Assembly (NCBI RefSeq): GCF_029589055.1
Contig: NZ_JARQZP010000007.1
Location: 1,860,001-1,924,000, forward strand
Reading direction: 5' to 3'
Origin: Vibrio hannami
Lineage (GTDB): Bacteria > Pseudomonadota > Gammaproteobacteria > Enterobacterales > Vibrionaceae
DNA length: 64,000 nucleotides
Position numbers and translations under genes: made by a program. The notes beneath the pieces are model-generated. The model was not told the DNA's origin, did not search any database, and worked only from the letters and a program-made list of their open reading frames with translations. Each line of letters opens with the position of its first letter. Position 1 is the first letter of the stretch. This document shows, piece after piece, positions 52,633 to 62,313 of this stretch.

Positions 52633-52917
52633 TATTGTGCATCCTAATGTAGAAGCAATTTCACTTTGACGCTCTATTACCCACTGGCTGTCAAAAGGCC
52701 CCCAGTCAGATAACTGGTAATACCCGTCATTGTGGCGCCGACCATCCTGAACAAAAATCAGCTCAATCCCAATACCCGGTAGAGCTTTTAATACATCCTG
52801 GATAGTTCTGCGCGGCCAACCCGTTTTCTCAATCAACTTTGGCACGTTCGGTCTTTCCATACTTTCGACCAATAGTGCTAAGTACAAACGTCTGGCGAAT
52901 ACAGGACTTAACTGCAT
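52630..52917 (-). CDS. Small winged-helix DNA-binding protein
   Basis: A 95-residue protein with a winged helix-turn-helix (VESMERPNVPKLIEKTGWPR, RRTIQDVLKALPGIGIELIF). Closely related proteins are found next to the arsC-dapE genes of Vibrio. It probably binds DNA; its targets are unknown. The stop codon falls in the arm of the shared terminator. It diverges from the yffB-like gene. Confidence 0.82.
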   Translation of the reverse strand: MQLSPVFARRLYLALLVESMERPNVPKLIEKTGWPRRTIQDVLKALPGIGIELIFVQDGRRHNDGYYQLSDWGPFDSQWVIERQSEIASTLGCTI

Positions 52918-53115
52918 GAATCCTCCCTAAATAGTCCTAAGCATATTGATCTATCATTATTTTTTCCGGACTAGTTCAATATGTTCAACCTCATTATTTC
53001 CTATCTGGGCAGAACATTTTTGCGCTTGATCAATAGAAGACCAATCCATGTTAGTTTTGTCTGAAGTTACGGTTCCTGTTAGGATTTGAGAACTTGCTCA
53101 AGAAAAGGAACTAAA

Positions 53116-53466
53116 ATGACCATAACCATGTACGGGATTCCCAACTGTGACACCATAAAAAAAGCAAAAAAGTGGCTGCAGGAAGCCGATATAAATTTCG
53201 AATTTCACGACTATCGTAAACAGGGTGTAGACCCGGAAATGGTTAAGTCTTTTTGTGATCAGCTTGGATGGGAGCAGGTTCTTAATAAGCGAGGAACAAC
53301 CTATAGGCAACTCACCCAGGAGCAAAAAGATAGCCTGAATGAAGAGAACGCTATCGCACTGCTTGTTGAGTCACCAGCAATGATTAAGCGCCCTATACTT
53401 TCTATAGACAATACTCTTTATATAGGTTTTAAAGCAGAGCAATACGCATCTGTTTTTGGTAAGTAA
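53116..53466 (+). CDS. yffB: ArsC/Spx-family protein (YffB-like)
   Basis: A 116-residue thioredoxin-fold protein of the YffB branch of ArsC: MYGIPNCDTIKKAKKWLQEA with a single N-terminal Cys, and the C-terminal MIKRPILSIDNTLYIGF. YffB proteins bind glutathione and are conserved beside dapE, as here. The ATG at 53116 has AAAAGGA upstream; an in-frame codon at 53086 lacks family similarity. Arsenate reduction is not expected. Confidence 0.92.
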   Translation: MTITMYGIPNCDTIKKAKKWLQEADINFEFHDYRKQGVDPEMVKSFCDQLGWEQVLNKRGTTYRQLTQEQKDSLNEENAIALLVESPAMIKRPILSIDNTLYIGFKAEQYASVFGK

Positions 53467-53511
53467 TTTAACGAAAGAATCTAACTAACAATTTAGACAA
53501 GGAATACAAGG

Positions 53512-54651
53512 ATGAGTGACAGCCCGGTACTGGCATTAGCAAAAGATTTAATAAGTCGTCAATCAATCACCCCAGAAGACGCAGGTTGCCAGGATGTAAT
53601 GATAGAGAGGCTGATAGCGCTCGGATTTGAAATCGAGGTGATGGTGTTTGAAGACACCACCAATTTTTGGGCAAGAAGAGGCACCGAGTCTCCCCTATTT
53701 GCTTTTGCAGGACATACGGACGTAGTTCCTGCCGGTTCTCTCGACCAGTGGCATACCCCTCCATTTGAACCAACAGTTATAGATGGACACCTTCATGGGC
53801 GTGGTGCCGCTGATATGAAAGGCTCACTGGCCTGTATGATCGTTGCGGTTGAACGCTTTATCGCCGAAAATCCGGATCATAAAGGCTCTATTGGCTTTCT
53901 AATCACTTCTGATGAAGAAGGCCCATTTATCAACGGTACTGTCAGGGTGGTAGAAACGCTGATGGAACGCAATGAGAATATTGATATGTGTATTGTCGGA
54001 GAACCGTCAAGTACACATGAAACCGGCGATGTCATTAAGAACGGACGCCGTGGCTCGATTACTGGTGATATCAAAGTAAAAGGTATACAAGGGCATGTCG
54101 CCTACCCTCACCTAGCTAACAACCCGGTGCATCAAGCGCTACCAGCTCTTGCGGAACTTGCATCCACAAAGTGGGATGACGGCAATGACTACTTCCCACC
54201 AACCAGTTTCCAGATCCCAAACCTGCATGCAGGAACAGGCGCTTCGAACGTAATTCCTGGTGAGTTTAACGTCCAGTTTAATATGCGTTTCAGCACTGAG
54301 CTGAATAATGATGAGATCGTGAAAAGAGTACACTCTACACTAGACTCTTACGGCCTGGATTACGAACTGCAGTGGACCTTCAATGGCGACCCGTTCCTGA
54401 CCGACCATGGTGATTTACTGGATGCGGTAGTCGAAGCTGTTGAAGAAATAAACCACAAAAAGCCCGAGCTACTAACAACGGGTGGAACCTCTGATGGCCG
54501 CTTTATCGCTCGCATGAAGGGACAGGTTATCGAGCTTGGTCCTGTGAATGCGACAATCCACAAGGTTAATGAGTGTGTTAACGTGGCAGATCTTGAGAAG
54601 CTGACGGATATGTACGAAAAAACTCTTCAGAAACTACTGGCAAACGACTAA
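53512..54651 (+). CDS. dapE: Succinyl-diaminopimelate desuccinylase
   Basis: DapE hydrolyses N-succinyl-LL-diaminopimelate in lysine and peptidoglycan synthesis. The 379-residue M20 peptidase-fold enzyme shows the metal ligands in FAGHTDVVPAG (His), GRGAADMKGS (Asp), TSDEEGP (Glu pair), IVGEPSS (Glu) and the final VNATIHKVNECV (His). AAGG lies near the ATG. It is part of a plus-strand run from yffB to DUF2897. Confidence 0.97.
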   Translation: MSDSPVLALAKDLISRQSITPEDAGCQDVMIERLIALGFEIEVMVFEDTTNFWARRGTESPLFAFAGHTDVVPAGSLDQWHTPPFEPTVIDGHLHGRGAADMKGSLACMIVAVERFIAENPDHKGSIGFLITSDEEGPFINGTVRVVETLMERNENIDMCIVGEPSSTHETGDVIKNGRRGSITGDIKVKGIQGHVAYPHLANNPVHQALPALAELASTKWDDGNDYFPPTSFQIPNLHAGTGASNVIPGEFNVQFNMRFSTELNNDEIVKRVHSTLDSYGLDYELQWTFNGDPFLTDHGDLLDAVVEAVEEINHKKPELLTTGGTSDGRFIARMKGQVIELGPVNATIHKVNECVNVADLEKLTDMYEKTLQKLLAND

Positions 54652-54666
54652 CTGGGTCTTGTATTA

Positions 54667-55344
54667 ATGACACCACAGGAATTAACCGGGCAGGCATCGA
54701 CACATCTGGTAGAAGTGGAAACACTTCACCAGAGCCTTCTTGTGCATAAAGAGGTAGCCGATAATCTTAAAGCCTTAGTAGAGTCTGCTGACAAAGCTGG
54801 TTTTCAGTTGTTGGTTGCCAGTGGCTTTCGGGACTACTCCAGGCAACAATTGATCTGGAACCGGAAGTACTCCGGTGATTTACCCATTCTGGATAAAAAT
54901 AGCCGACCATTACTTACCGATATTTTATCTGACGAGGAAAAGGCGCTATCAATACTCAGATGGTCGGCTTTGCCAGGGGCTAGCCGACACCATTGGGGAA
55001 CTGATTTTGATGTCTACGCTGGTAATGAGCTTCCGCAAGATACCAAGCTGATGTTGGAGCCATGGGAGTATCAAAGCGGTCACCAGTCTCGTTTCTACCT
55101 GTGGCTGAAGAACAATTTGGAAAGTCATGGCTTTTTCTTCCCTTATGCCAAAGATATGGGCGGGGTTTCACCGGAACCCTGGCATATTAGCCATAGTGAA
55201 GTGTCCGGTCGCTGCATGATAGACTTATCTCCCAGACAACTAGAACTTGCTTTGATGAAAGCGCCAATTCTCGGGCTTGAAGCCGTACGTTCTAACCTGG
55301 ATACTATCTTTGTGAACTACATCGTCAACATTTGTCAGGAGTAA
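54667..55344 (+). CDS. VanY-family D-Ala-D-Ala carboxypeptidase
   Basis: A 225-residue cytoplasmic-looking M15B peptidase: LVASGFRDYSRQQLIWNRKY, SRHHWGTDFDVYA (zinc ligands His and Asp) and PEPWHISHSEVSGR (Glu and His). The family trims D-alanyl-D-alanine from peptidoglycan peptides. There is no clear signal peptide, so the location is uncertain. It starts 15 bp after dapE and abuts the DUF2897 gene, so these are co-transcribed. Confidence 0.9.
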   Translation: MTPQELTGQASTHLVEVETLHQSLLVHKEVADNLKALVESADKAGFQLLVASGFRDYSRQQLIWNRKYSGDLPILDKNSRPLLTDILSDEEKALSILRWSALPGASRHHWGTDFDVYAGNELPQDTKLMLEPWEYQSGHQSRFYLWLKNNLESHGFFFPYAKDMGGVSPEPWHISHSEVSGRCMIDLSPRQLELALMKAPILGLEAVRSNLDTIFVNYIVNICQE

Positions 55345-55346
55345 AT

Positions 55347-55580
55347 ATGGAGTTCTTATTAAATCCATGGGTCATCACAATTATCGTCCTCGCAGTAATT
55401 ATAGGGAACATTGCTGCCCTGAAGTACACTGCAAAGATGAAATTCGGGCCAATGAATGCTGACAATGGAAGAAAAGAAAAAAGCGACCTAGACAGATTAA
55501 ATGAACTTGATCGGGCAGCTCATCCAGATAAGCATCAGAGTGAAGAGAAAAAAAGGATGCGTAATGCATCCTTTTTTTGA
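55347..55580 (+). CDS. DUF2897 small membrane protein
   Basis: A 77-residue protein with one N-terminal membrane helix (LLNPWVITIIVLAVIIGNIA) and a charged cytoplasmic tail (KMKFGPMNADNGRKEKSDLD), matching DUF2897. Function unknown. GGAG precedes the ATG, 2 bp after the previous stop. Its last codons are inside the transcription terminator. Confidence 0.88.
   Translation: MEFLLNPWVITIIVLAVIIGNIAALKYTAKMKFGPMNADNGRKEKSDLDRLNELDRAAHPDKHQSEEKKRMRNASFF
55548..55578. terminator. Bidirectional terminator overlapping the DUF2897 end
   Basis: GGATGC and GCATCC pair around GTAAT with seven A before and seven T after. It serves the dapE run on the plus strand and bamC on the minus strand. Confidence 0.93.
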
Positions 55581-55593
55581 CAATTAAGACAAG

Positions 55594-56622
55594 CTATTGA
55601 TTTTGCTGCTCTATCACCGCAGCAATTACAGGAGCGATGGTCTGAAGTACTTCTTCGGTAACAGGTTTACCAGAAGAGTCTGAAATCGAAATAGAAGTTC
55701 GGTTACCCAGATCACCTAATGAGAAGCTGTAAGTGTTCTTCTCATCTAAGCTAATTGGTTTATGGCCGATCGACTCCCAAAACTTATCATCTGGGGCATA
55801 ATATTTCGCTTTAATAAGCCCCTGAGAACGGTTGCGTTCTTCAAGCTGGAAGCCAATTGCTGGCAAGACATCAACCGCATTTTCCCAGAACACATTGTAT
55901 TGCGCTCGTGCGATGATAACTGGCAAACCACTCCTGTCTGTACCCATAGATATAGGGATACTTTTAACCAACTCTTGAGCTTTCGCCAGAGCCTCTTCCC
56001 TCAGTACCTGATCGTATTTAGACGTCACAAGGTTGGTCATAAACACGTTATAGCGCTCCAGGTTAGTCGCACTCACCTCTTGCAATTTACCGTCTTCACG
56101 CCACTCAATCAGAGATATCTTAAACCCATAACGATTATTGGCTTTAAATCGATCGATAGCGTAACGAGCTTCAATTAAATATTCTTCATCTTCAGAGTTC
56201 CAAGATACCCACTCAGTCTCAATGTGATTATCGCTGCTTTCTCTTATCCCGATTCCGCGCTCCTGAGTCATATCCTGAGCAGTTTGCCAAATCTTATCGA
56301 CTTCGCCTTCACGTATCAGCCACATGGTTACTTCACCATCAACAAGCTCCGTTCTGGCTCCGGGAATCAGCTCCAGTATTTGTTGTGGCGGCCTGATATC
56401 CACCTCTCGCCCAATCGCTCCCTTAAAATCACCGTTAGGGATTTCATAGTTCGGGTAATACTGTGGCTCTGCACCTTCGGGCATCACCCAGGTATCTAAA
56501 GGATTGGCGTCCAGATAATCAAAATCATCTTTAGCCTGGCGTCTCTCTTGAGGACTGCCTGAACATGCACTTAATACGAGAACAGCCAGTGAGCTAACCA
56601 CTAGCTGATGAGAAAACTTCAT
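55594..56622 (-). CDS. bamC: BamC, outer-membrane assembly lipoprotein
   Basis: BamC (NlpB) is a lipoprotein of the BAM complex that inserts outer-membrane proteins. The 342-residue precursor has the signal MKFSHQLVVSSLAVLVLSAC with lipobox LSAC, an unstructured N-terminal segment (DYLDANPLDTWVMPEGAEP) that binds BamD, and two helix-grip domains. GGAG precedes the ATG at 56622. It lies directly downstream of dapA, as in E. coli. Confidence 0.94.
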   Translation of the reverse strand: MKFSHQLVVSSLAVLVLSACSGSPQERRQAKDDFDYLDANPLDTWVMPEGAEPQYYPNYEIPNGDFKGAIGREVDIRPPQQILELIPGARTELVDGEVTMWLIREGEVDKIWQTAQDMTQERGIGIRESSDNHIETEWVSWNSEDEEYLIEARYAIDRFKANNRYGFKISLIEWREDGKLQEVSATNLERYNVFMTNLVTSKYDQVLREEALAKAQELVKSIPISMGTDRSGLPVIIARAQYNVFWENAVDVLPAIGFQLEERNRSQGLIKAKYYAPDDKFWESIGHKPISLDEKNTYSFSLGDLGNRTSISISDSSGKPVTEEVLQTIAPVIAAVIEQQNQ

Positions 56623-56714
56623 CGGTACTCCTAACAAAAAATCGAGGCCATTTATATGCTAGCCTCGACATTATATCTATGAAAGCTGACGCTATAACGA
56701 AACGCTAATCTCAG

Positions 56715-57593
56715 TTATAAAAGCCCTGCATCTTTAAGTGCCTTTTCAACCACTGGTTTTGCACCATCTGACAGTTCTGTCAAAGGCAAACGCAAGTGTC
56801 CGTCCTCAATTAGGTCAAGCTTATGTACAGCCCACTTAACCGGGATAGGGCTAGATTCGACAAAGAGGTTCTTATGCAGAGTCTGCAAACGCGCATCAAT
56901 CTGCGCAGCTTCTTCGAACTCACCACTCAGCGCCAGCTTCATCATTTTAGCCATGTCAGCTACTGCTACATTGTTGGTCACAGAAATAACACCCTGACCA
57001 CCAAGACGAACAAACTCAAGTCCAGTTGCATCGTCACCACTTAGTAAGACGAAATCTTCGCCACAAAGTTCACGATGAATTGCAACTCTTTCAAGATCGC
57101 CTGTTGCATCTTTCAGCGCAACGATTTTATCTAGCTTCGCTAGTCGTGCAACCGTTTCTGGAAGCATGTCTACTGCAGTTCTTCCCGGAACATTATACAA
57201 AACCACAGGCACTTCACTTGCTTCAGCAACTGCTTTGTAATGCTGGTACAAGCCTTCCTGAGTTGGCTTGTTGTAATAAGGTGTTACACTCAGAATACCA
57301 TCAATACCCGAGTCGTTAAGAAGCTTACTAAATGTTACTGCTTCATGGGTCGCATTCGCGCCTGTACCTGCGATTACAGGAACACGGCCTGCTGCAAATT
57401 CAACAACCTTATTTACTACTTTGACATGCTCTTCTACTGTCAGGGTCGCGGACTCCCCTGTTGTGCCTACAGCTACAATACCGTCAGTACCGGCTTCTAC
57501 ATGGAAATCCACCAGCTTTTTAAGGCTATCAAAATCTACTTCGCCATCACTGCCAAATGGGGTTACCAATGCAACTATACTTCCTGAAAACAT
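56715..57593 (-). CDS. dapA: 4-Hydroxy-tetrahydrodipicolinate synthase
   Basis: DapA condenses pyruvate with aspartate semialdehyde in lysine/DAP synthesis. The 292-residue TIM-barrel enzyme has GTTGESATL, the conserved Tyr/Arg stretch VVLYNVPGRTAVDM and the Schiff-base Lys in KIVALKDATGDLERV. I set the start at the ATG at 57593 (MFSGSIVALVTPFG); a longer in-frame reading to 57707 lacks similarity. Divergent from gcvR and probably an operon with bamC. Confidence 0.97.
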   Translation of the reverse strand: MFSGSIVALVTPFGSDGEVDFDSLKKLVDFHVEAGTDGIVAVGTTGESATLTVEEHVKVVNKVVEFAAGRVPVIAGTGANATHEAVTFSKLLNDSGIDGILSVTPYYNKPTQEGLYQHYKAVAEASEVPVVLYNVPGRTAVDMLPETVARLAKLDKIVALKDATGDLERVAIHRELCGEDFVLLSGDDATGLEFVRLGGQGVISVTNNVAVADMAKMMKLALSGEFEEAAQIDARLQTLHKNLFVESSPIPVKWAVHKLDLIEDGHLRLPLTELSDGAKPVVEKALKDAGLL

Positions 57594-57839
57594 GTCTATC
57601 TCCGTATTTTTTCGCTTCACTGCATAGTAATGCATGAAACTCCGTAAACACAAGGGAATATAAGGCTTAGTGCACGACAAAATAATGATAAATTGATCTT
57701 TGCTCAACTACGTCTGATATCAAACCAGAAAATAGGGAGTAACCATCCGCTCTCAAGCCATATGGAATCAACAGAATAGGTTACTTGAGCACAAATAACT
57801 GTGCTAGTATGCAAGGAATGCTCATCAGTAAGAATGATT

Positions 57840-58382
57840 ATGTCTCAACATCTTGTGATAACTGCGGTAGGAACCGATCGCCCTGGAATAGTGAACAAGG
57901 TTGTTCATTTGGTTAGCCATCATGGCTGTAACATAATAGACAGCCGAATAGCGCTATTTGGCAACGAGTTTACGCTGATAATGCTTTTAAGCGGAAGCAA
58001 CAACAGTATCACCCGCGTAGAAACATCTCTGCCACTTTTAGGCCAGGAACATGATCTTATTACGATTATGAAACGTACCTCTCCCCATGATGAGGTAGAT
58101 AGCCCATATACGGTGGAAGTCTTTGTCGAATCGGAAGACAAGCCCGGTTTAACTGAGCAATTTACTCAGTTCTTTGCAGACAGATACATAGGCTTAGAGT
58201 CATTAAGCGCTAAGACTATAGAAAAAGAAAAGCTACATCTAGAATGCGACCAGTTCCAGATATCAATGACCGCTAAAGTCGATGCAGATTGCAACCTTAT
58301 GCAACTTCAGGAAGAGTTTAATCAGCTCTGCGACAAACTTGGGGTAACTGGTTCACTCAATTTTATCAGCACCAGTGCATAG
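57840..58382 (+). CDS. gcvR: GcvR, glycine cleavage system regulator
   Basis: GcvR is an ACT-domain protein that binds GcvA and represses the glycine cleavage operon when glycine is low. The protein has two ACT domains (HLVITAVGTDRPGIVNKVVH at the start, YTVEVFVESEDKPGLTEQFT in the middle). I chose the ATG at 57840 (180 residues, MSQHLVIT); ATG 57834 or GTG 57801 are also in frame. It is followed by bcp, as in E. coli. Confidence 0.93.
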   Translation: MSQHLVITAVGTDRPGIVNKVVHLVSHHGCNIIDSRIALFGNEFTLIMLLSGSNNSITRVETSLPLLGQEHDLITIMKRTSPHDEVDSPYTVEVFVESEDKPGLTEQFTQFFADRYIGLESLSAKTIEKEKLHLECDQFQISMTAKVDADCNLMQLQEEFNQLCDKLGVTGSLNFISTSA

Positions 58383-58423
58383 TCAGAACATAAAACTGGC
58401 ATTCAAAAGGAAATAAAAACAAC

Positions 58424-58891
58424 ATGAACACATTAACAGAAGGTACACCAGCACCAGAAGTCGCTCTTCTGGATCAAGATGGTAATACCGTTTCACTATC
58501 CGATTACCTAGGTAAAAAAGTTCTTTTCTATTTTTATCCAAAAGCGATGACACCAGGGTGTACTGTTCAGGCTCAGGGCCTAAGAGACATAAAAGCGGAG
58601 CTGGATGAACACAACGTTGTGGTTTTTGGTGTCAGCATCGACCCAGTAAAACGTCTTGGAAAATTCATTGAGCGTGACGAACTGAACTTCACACTATTAT
58701 CTGATGAAGATCACTCTGTCGCCGAAAAGTTTGGCGTATGGGGCGAAAAAAAATTCATGGGTAAAGTCTATGACGGTCTACACCGCATTAGCTTCCTGAT
58801 AAATGAAGAAGGTGTCATTGAGAAAGTGTTTAATAAGTTTAAGACTAAAACGCACCACGAAGTGGTTCTGGACTATCTAAACAATAAATAA
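58424..58891 (+). CDS. bcp: Thiol peroxidase Bcp (peroxiredoxin)
   Basis: Bcp reduces peroxides using a catalytic Cys. The 155-residue protein has YPKAMTPGCTVQAQGLRD with the peroxidatic Cys. The nearby resolving Cys of E. coli Bcp (five residues on) is a Gln here, so this enzyme probably works as a 1-Cys type or uses another thiol. It is 41 bp after gcvR and followed by a strong terminator. Confidence 0.95.
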   Translation: MNTLTEGTPAPEVALLDQDGNTVSLSDYLGKKVLFYFYPKAMTPGCTVQAQGLRDIKAELDEHNVVVFGVSIDPVKRLGKFIERDELNFTLLSDEDHSVAEKFGVWGEKKFMGKVYDGLHRISFLINEEGVIEKVFNKFKTKTHHEVVLDYLNNK

Positions 58892-58920
58892 TGTCTCAAC
58901 AGCACATGCTGCAATAAATC

Positions 58921-58959
58921 AAAAAAGTCCCCAGGAGCTCAACTCATGGGGACTTTTTT
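58921..58959. terminator. Bidirectional terminator after bcp
   Basis: AAAAAAGTCCCCA and TGGGGACTTTTTT form a 13-bp stem between bcp and the convergent permease gene. Confidence 0.93.
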
Positions 58960-59006
58960 ATTTAGCTGGTAGCTATATTCCGAAAGTAGCTATGCATCTA
59001 AAGTAA

Positions 59007-60080
59007 CTAGGAGCTCGGAGCTATGCCTTCAATATCCTGATTCTTAATCGCATTCCAGACAGCTTTAACCAGAGTCGCCAGCGGTATCGCGAAGAACACT
59101 CCCCAAAATCCCCACAGCCCACCAAATACCAATACAGACACAATGATCATAACCGGGTGTAAGTTTACTGCCTCAGAGAATAACACTGGCACTAGGACGT
59201 TCCCATCAAGAGCCTGAATAACCCCATAAGCAGCAATTAGCCAGTAAAACTGTGGTGTTACACCCCACTGGAATAAGCCCACTATAGCCACTGGTACAGT
59301 GACTGCAGCAGCACCGATATATGGAATTAGTACCGACAGACCTACAGCCACCCCAAGAAGAACGGAATACCGCAGATCCAGCAATGCAAAAGTAATATAA
59401 CTAACACCACCGACAATCAGGATTTCCAGCACCTTACCGCGGATATAGTTAGAAATTTGCTGGTTCATCTCCTTCCACACTCGCGTTGCCAGTTTTCTGT
59501 TCTGAGGAAGGAAACTGCTAAGCATTCCAAGCATCTCTTCCTTGTCTTTAAGCAGGAAGAACACCAGTAATGGCACAAGTATTAGATAAACTACTACAGT
59601 TGCCAGGCTAACCAGAGAGGCCAAAGAGCCCTTTACTACTGTCTCGCCGAGTGCCAGCACCTGGTTGCGAGCATTCGTGGCGACAGACTCCACCAGATCG
59701 ATATTCACTAGTTCCGGATATTTCTCTGGTAAAACAACGATAAATTCCTGCAGTCGGCTATACATGTTAGGAATATCATTAACCAGATTACCTACCTGTT
59801 GCCAAATGGTCGGGACCAACCCGAAGAAAGCGACAAGCATGACTCCGATAAACACAATGAGAACAACAATAACTCCTATACTTCTAGGTACGTTAAGCTT
59901 CTCCAGTTTCGTTACCGGCCACTCAAGAAGATAGGCAAGCACAATAGCTACCAGTAAAGGAGCCAGAAGGTGTCCGAAGAAATAAATCGTTATAAACCCA
60001 AACAACAGGATCATAACCAGACTGACAGCATGCGGGTCTGAAAAACGTCGCTTATACCAGCGATTCAGCATCTCTAACAT
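59007..60080 (-). CDS. perM: AI-2E family permease (PerM-like)
   Basis: A 357-residue polytopic membrane protein of the AI-2E transporter family, PerM branch, with about seven or eight helices (VSLVMILLFGFITIYFFGHL, LLVAIVLAYLLEWPVTKLEK, conserved GLSVLIPYIGAAAVTVPVAI). Its substrate is unclear; the family includes Na+/H+ antiporters and exporters. It starts 5 bp after the TusA-like gene, with which it forms an operon seen throughout Vibrio. Confidence 0.9.
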   Translation of the reverse strand: MLEMLNRWYKRRFSDPHAVSLVMILLFGFITIYFFGHLLAPLLVAIVLAYLLEWPVTKLEKLNVPRSIGVIVVLIVFIGVMLVAFFGLVPTIWQQVGNLVNDIPNMYSRLQEFIVVLPEKYPELVNIDLVESVATNARNQVLALGETVVKGSLASLVSLATVVVYLILVPLLVFFLLKDKEEMLGMLSSFLPQNRKLATRVWKEMNQQISNYIRGKVLEILIVGGVSYITFALLDLRYSVLLGVAVGLSVLIPYIGAAAVTVPVAIVGLFQWGVTPQFYWLIAAYGVIQALDGNVLVPVLFSEAVNLHPVMIIVSVLVFGGLWGFWGVFFAIPLATLVKAVWNAIKNQDIEGIAPSS

Positions 60081-60085
60081 CGAGC

Positions 60086-60310
60086 TTAATTCTCTTTCTT
60101 GATAATTGTTAAAGTTGAGTGATTTAGCTTTTCATCAACTTGCACAAAAAAATTATGGTTGTCAAAGTATCGAATCATATCTTTTATAGAGCTTCTATCG
60201 ACAGCATGAATAATGAACTCGCTCTTACCAACACTTTTGCTATAACGTTTTGCTTTTAACAATGCCATCGGACAGCGTTCTTCACGTAAATCAAGAATAT
60301 ATGGTTCCAT
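60086..60310 (-). CDS. TusA-like sulfur carrier protein
   Basis: A 74-residue protein of the TusA/YedF family with the active Cys-Pro motif DLREERCPMALLKAKRYS. TusA relays sulfur for tRNA 2-thiouridine, but paralogues have other sulfur tasks, and a gene next to perM is probably such a paralogue. Confidence 0.88.
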   Translation of the reverse strand: MEPYILDLREERCPMALLKAKRYSKSVGKSEFIIHAVDRSSIKDMIRYFDNHNFFVQVDEKLNHSTLTIIKKEN

Positions 60311-60482
60311 TCTTCTGCCCGTTGCTTATTATAGAGGTGTTATTTTATAGGTTTTTTACACTTGTGGGGGAAAATTCCCGCAGGGAAGCGAAAAAAATAT
60401 TATAGATATATAGAACAATGGCTAATAATCAAAGTCATAACTGTATAACCATCGAATGTATCGCCCGGAGTTATCGGCCCCT

Positions 60483-61937
60483 ATGTATAAAAAAGCTCGC
60501 GCAACCCTTGCATTATGTATAGCTATGTCTGTGGCTGCCCCTTCACTTTCGCATGCGAATACTCTGAACCTTCCGGATATAGGCACTGCAGCTGCTGGCA
60601 CTCTGACAATAGATCAAGAGCAGATTTATGGTGATGCTTACATGCGCATGATCCGCGCGGGTCAGCCCGTTATTAACGATCCCGTGATCAACCAGTACAT
60701 TAGCAATCTGGGTCACAAACTTGTGGTCAATGCATCTGATGTAAAGACACCGTTTAACTTCTTTATGATCCGCGACAGAAACATTAACGCCTATGCATTC
60801 TTTGGCGGATATGTCGCTCTGCATTCTGGATTGTTTCTCCACGCAAAAACCGAAAGTGAACTAGCATCGGTTATGGCGCACGAAATCGCTCACGTAACAC
60901 AACGCCATCTCGCCCGCAGTATGGAAGAACAGGCTCGCCGTTCTCCGGCGACAATGGCAGCATTAGCCGGCTCTTTGCTGTTGGCAATTGCCGCCCCCCA
61001 AGCAGGTATTGCAGCCATAACCGCTACAACCGCAGGGCAAATGCAAAGCAGTATCAACTATACTCGCAGCAATGAAAAAGAGGCTGACCGCTTTGGACTA
61101 AGTACCATGGCCAAAGCCGGTTTTGATGTTAGAGCAATGCCGACCTTCTTTGGACGCCTCGCGGATGAGTACCGCTACGCAAGCACACCACCGCCAATGC
61201 TATTAACTCACCCATTACCTGAAGATCGTATTACCGATTCAAGAGCAAGGGCACAAAATTATCCACCGATAAGACTCGGTCCATCTATCGAATATCATCT
61301 TGCAAAAGCTCGCATAATTGCAAGATACGCTGGTATTAAGTCGGAATCGGCTCATGATTGGTTTGACAGAAGGTTAAAAAAGAACAACCCGGTTTTAGAA
61401 CCAACTTATAAATATGGTAAAGCACTTATTTATATGGATGACAAGCAATTAGATAAAGCTGAACCTCTATTAACCGAACTGCTGAAACAAGACGCTCTTA
61501 ATGAGTTTTATCTTGATGCACTTAGCGATCTCTATATTTATAAAAAACAACCAGAGACTGCAGTAAAAATGCTGGAAAACGCATTAACTAAAAAGCCAAA
61601 CAACCCGGTGCTTACGCTAAACTACGCCAATGTACTGCTGGAAAGTGATCAGGCAGAGAAAGCGATAACGGTATTGCAAAAGTACACTCACGAACGTCCA
61701 AATGACACAAATGGATGGCAATTGCTGGCTGATGCAAATGCTGACCTTGCAATTACCGACGAAGAGCTTGCAGCCAGAGGGGAAATATTTGCCCTTCGTG
61801 CCAACTGGCAGAAAGCACTACAAAATTATACTCAGGCAAGCCAAATTGCCGAGCTGGGAAGCTTAAAACAGGCCAGATACGATGCTCGCATTGATCAACT
61901 GATTGTTGAGCGAGATCGTTTCATGTCATTACAATAG
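60483..61937 (+). CDS. bepA: BepA, periplasmic metalloprotease and chaperone
   Basis: BepA (YfgC) looks after outer-membrane protein assembly, especially LptD. The 484-residue precursor has a signal peptide (MYKKARATLALCIAMSVAAP, ending SHA), an M48 protease domain with the zinc motif HEIAHVTQRH and the third ligand in NEKEADRFG, and C-terminal TPR repeats (PNNPVLTLNYANVLLES). I prefer the ATG at 60483 to 60456 because it heads the signal peptide. It precedes arsC with 9 bp between them. Confidence 0.93.
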   Translation: MYKKARATLALCIAMSVAAPSLSHANTLNLPDIGTAAAGTLTIDQEQIYGDAYMRMIRAGQPVINDPVINQYISNLGHKLVVNASDVKTPFNFFMIRDRNINAYAFFGGYVALHSGLFLHAKTESELASVMAHEIAHVTQRHLARSMEEQARRSPATMAALAGSLLLAIAAPQAGIAAITATTAGQMQSSINYTRSNEKEADRFGLSTMAKAGFDVRAMPTFFGRLADEYRYASTPPPMLLTHPLPEDRITDSRARAQNYPPIRLGPSIEYHLAKARIIARYAGIKSESAHDWFDRRLKKNNPVLEPTYKYGKALIYMDDKQLDKAEPLLTELLKQDALNEFYLDALSDLYIYKKQPETAVKMLENALTKKPNNPVLTLNYANVLLESDQAEKAITVLQKYTHERPNDTNGWQLLADANADLAITDEELAARGEIFALRANWQKALQNYTQASQIAELGSLKQARYDARIDQLIVERDRFMSLQ

Positions 61938-61946
61938 GAGAAAAGT

Positions 61947-62297
61947 ATGTCAGTCGTGATTTATCACAACCCAAGATGCTCTAAAAGCCGTCAAACCCTT
62001 GCTTTGCTGGAAGAGAACGGTGTCACACCTGAAGTTATTAAATATCTGGAAGAGGTTCCTTCCGTTGAAACACTGAAAACACTTTATAGCCAACTTGGCC
62101 TATCAGAAGTAAGAGCAATGATGCGCACAAAAGAGGCGATTTACAAAGAGCTGGAGCTGGGAAATCCAGAGCTAAGTGATGATCAACTTTTCGCGGCAAT
62201 GAGCGAAAATCCTAAGCTGATTGAAAGGCCTATTGTGATTGCAAATGGCACAGCAAGACATGGTCGCCCACCCGAGCAGGTTCTGGAAATTATTTAA
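61947..62297 (+). CDS. arsC: Arsenate reductase-family protein ArsC (YfgD-like)
   Basis: A 116-residue glutaredoxin-dependent ArsC: YHNPRCSKSRQTLALLEENG has the catalytic Cys12, and ERPIVIANGTARHGRPPEQV the conserved Arg. These reduce arsenate to arsenite. In this place (after bepA, far from an ars operon) it matches YfgD, whose natural role is less certain. AGGAG precedes the ATG. Confidence 0.93.
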   Translation: MSVVIYHNPRCSKSRQTLALLEENGVTPEVIKYLEEVPSVETLKTLYSQLGLSEVRAMMRTKEAIYKELELGNPELSDDQLFAAMSENPKLIERPIVIANGTARHGRPPEQVLEII

Positions 62298-62313
62298 TCG
62301 TTCAGGAGGCTGA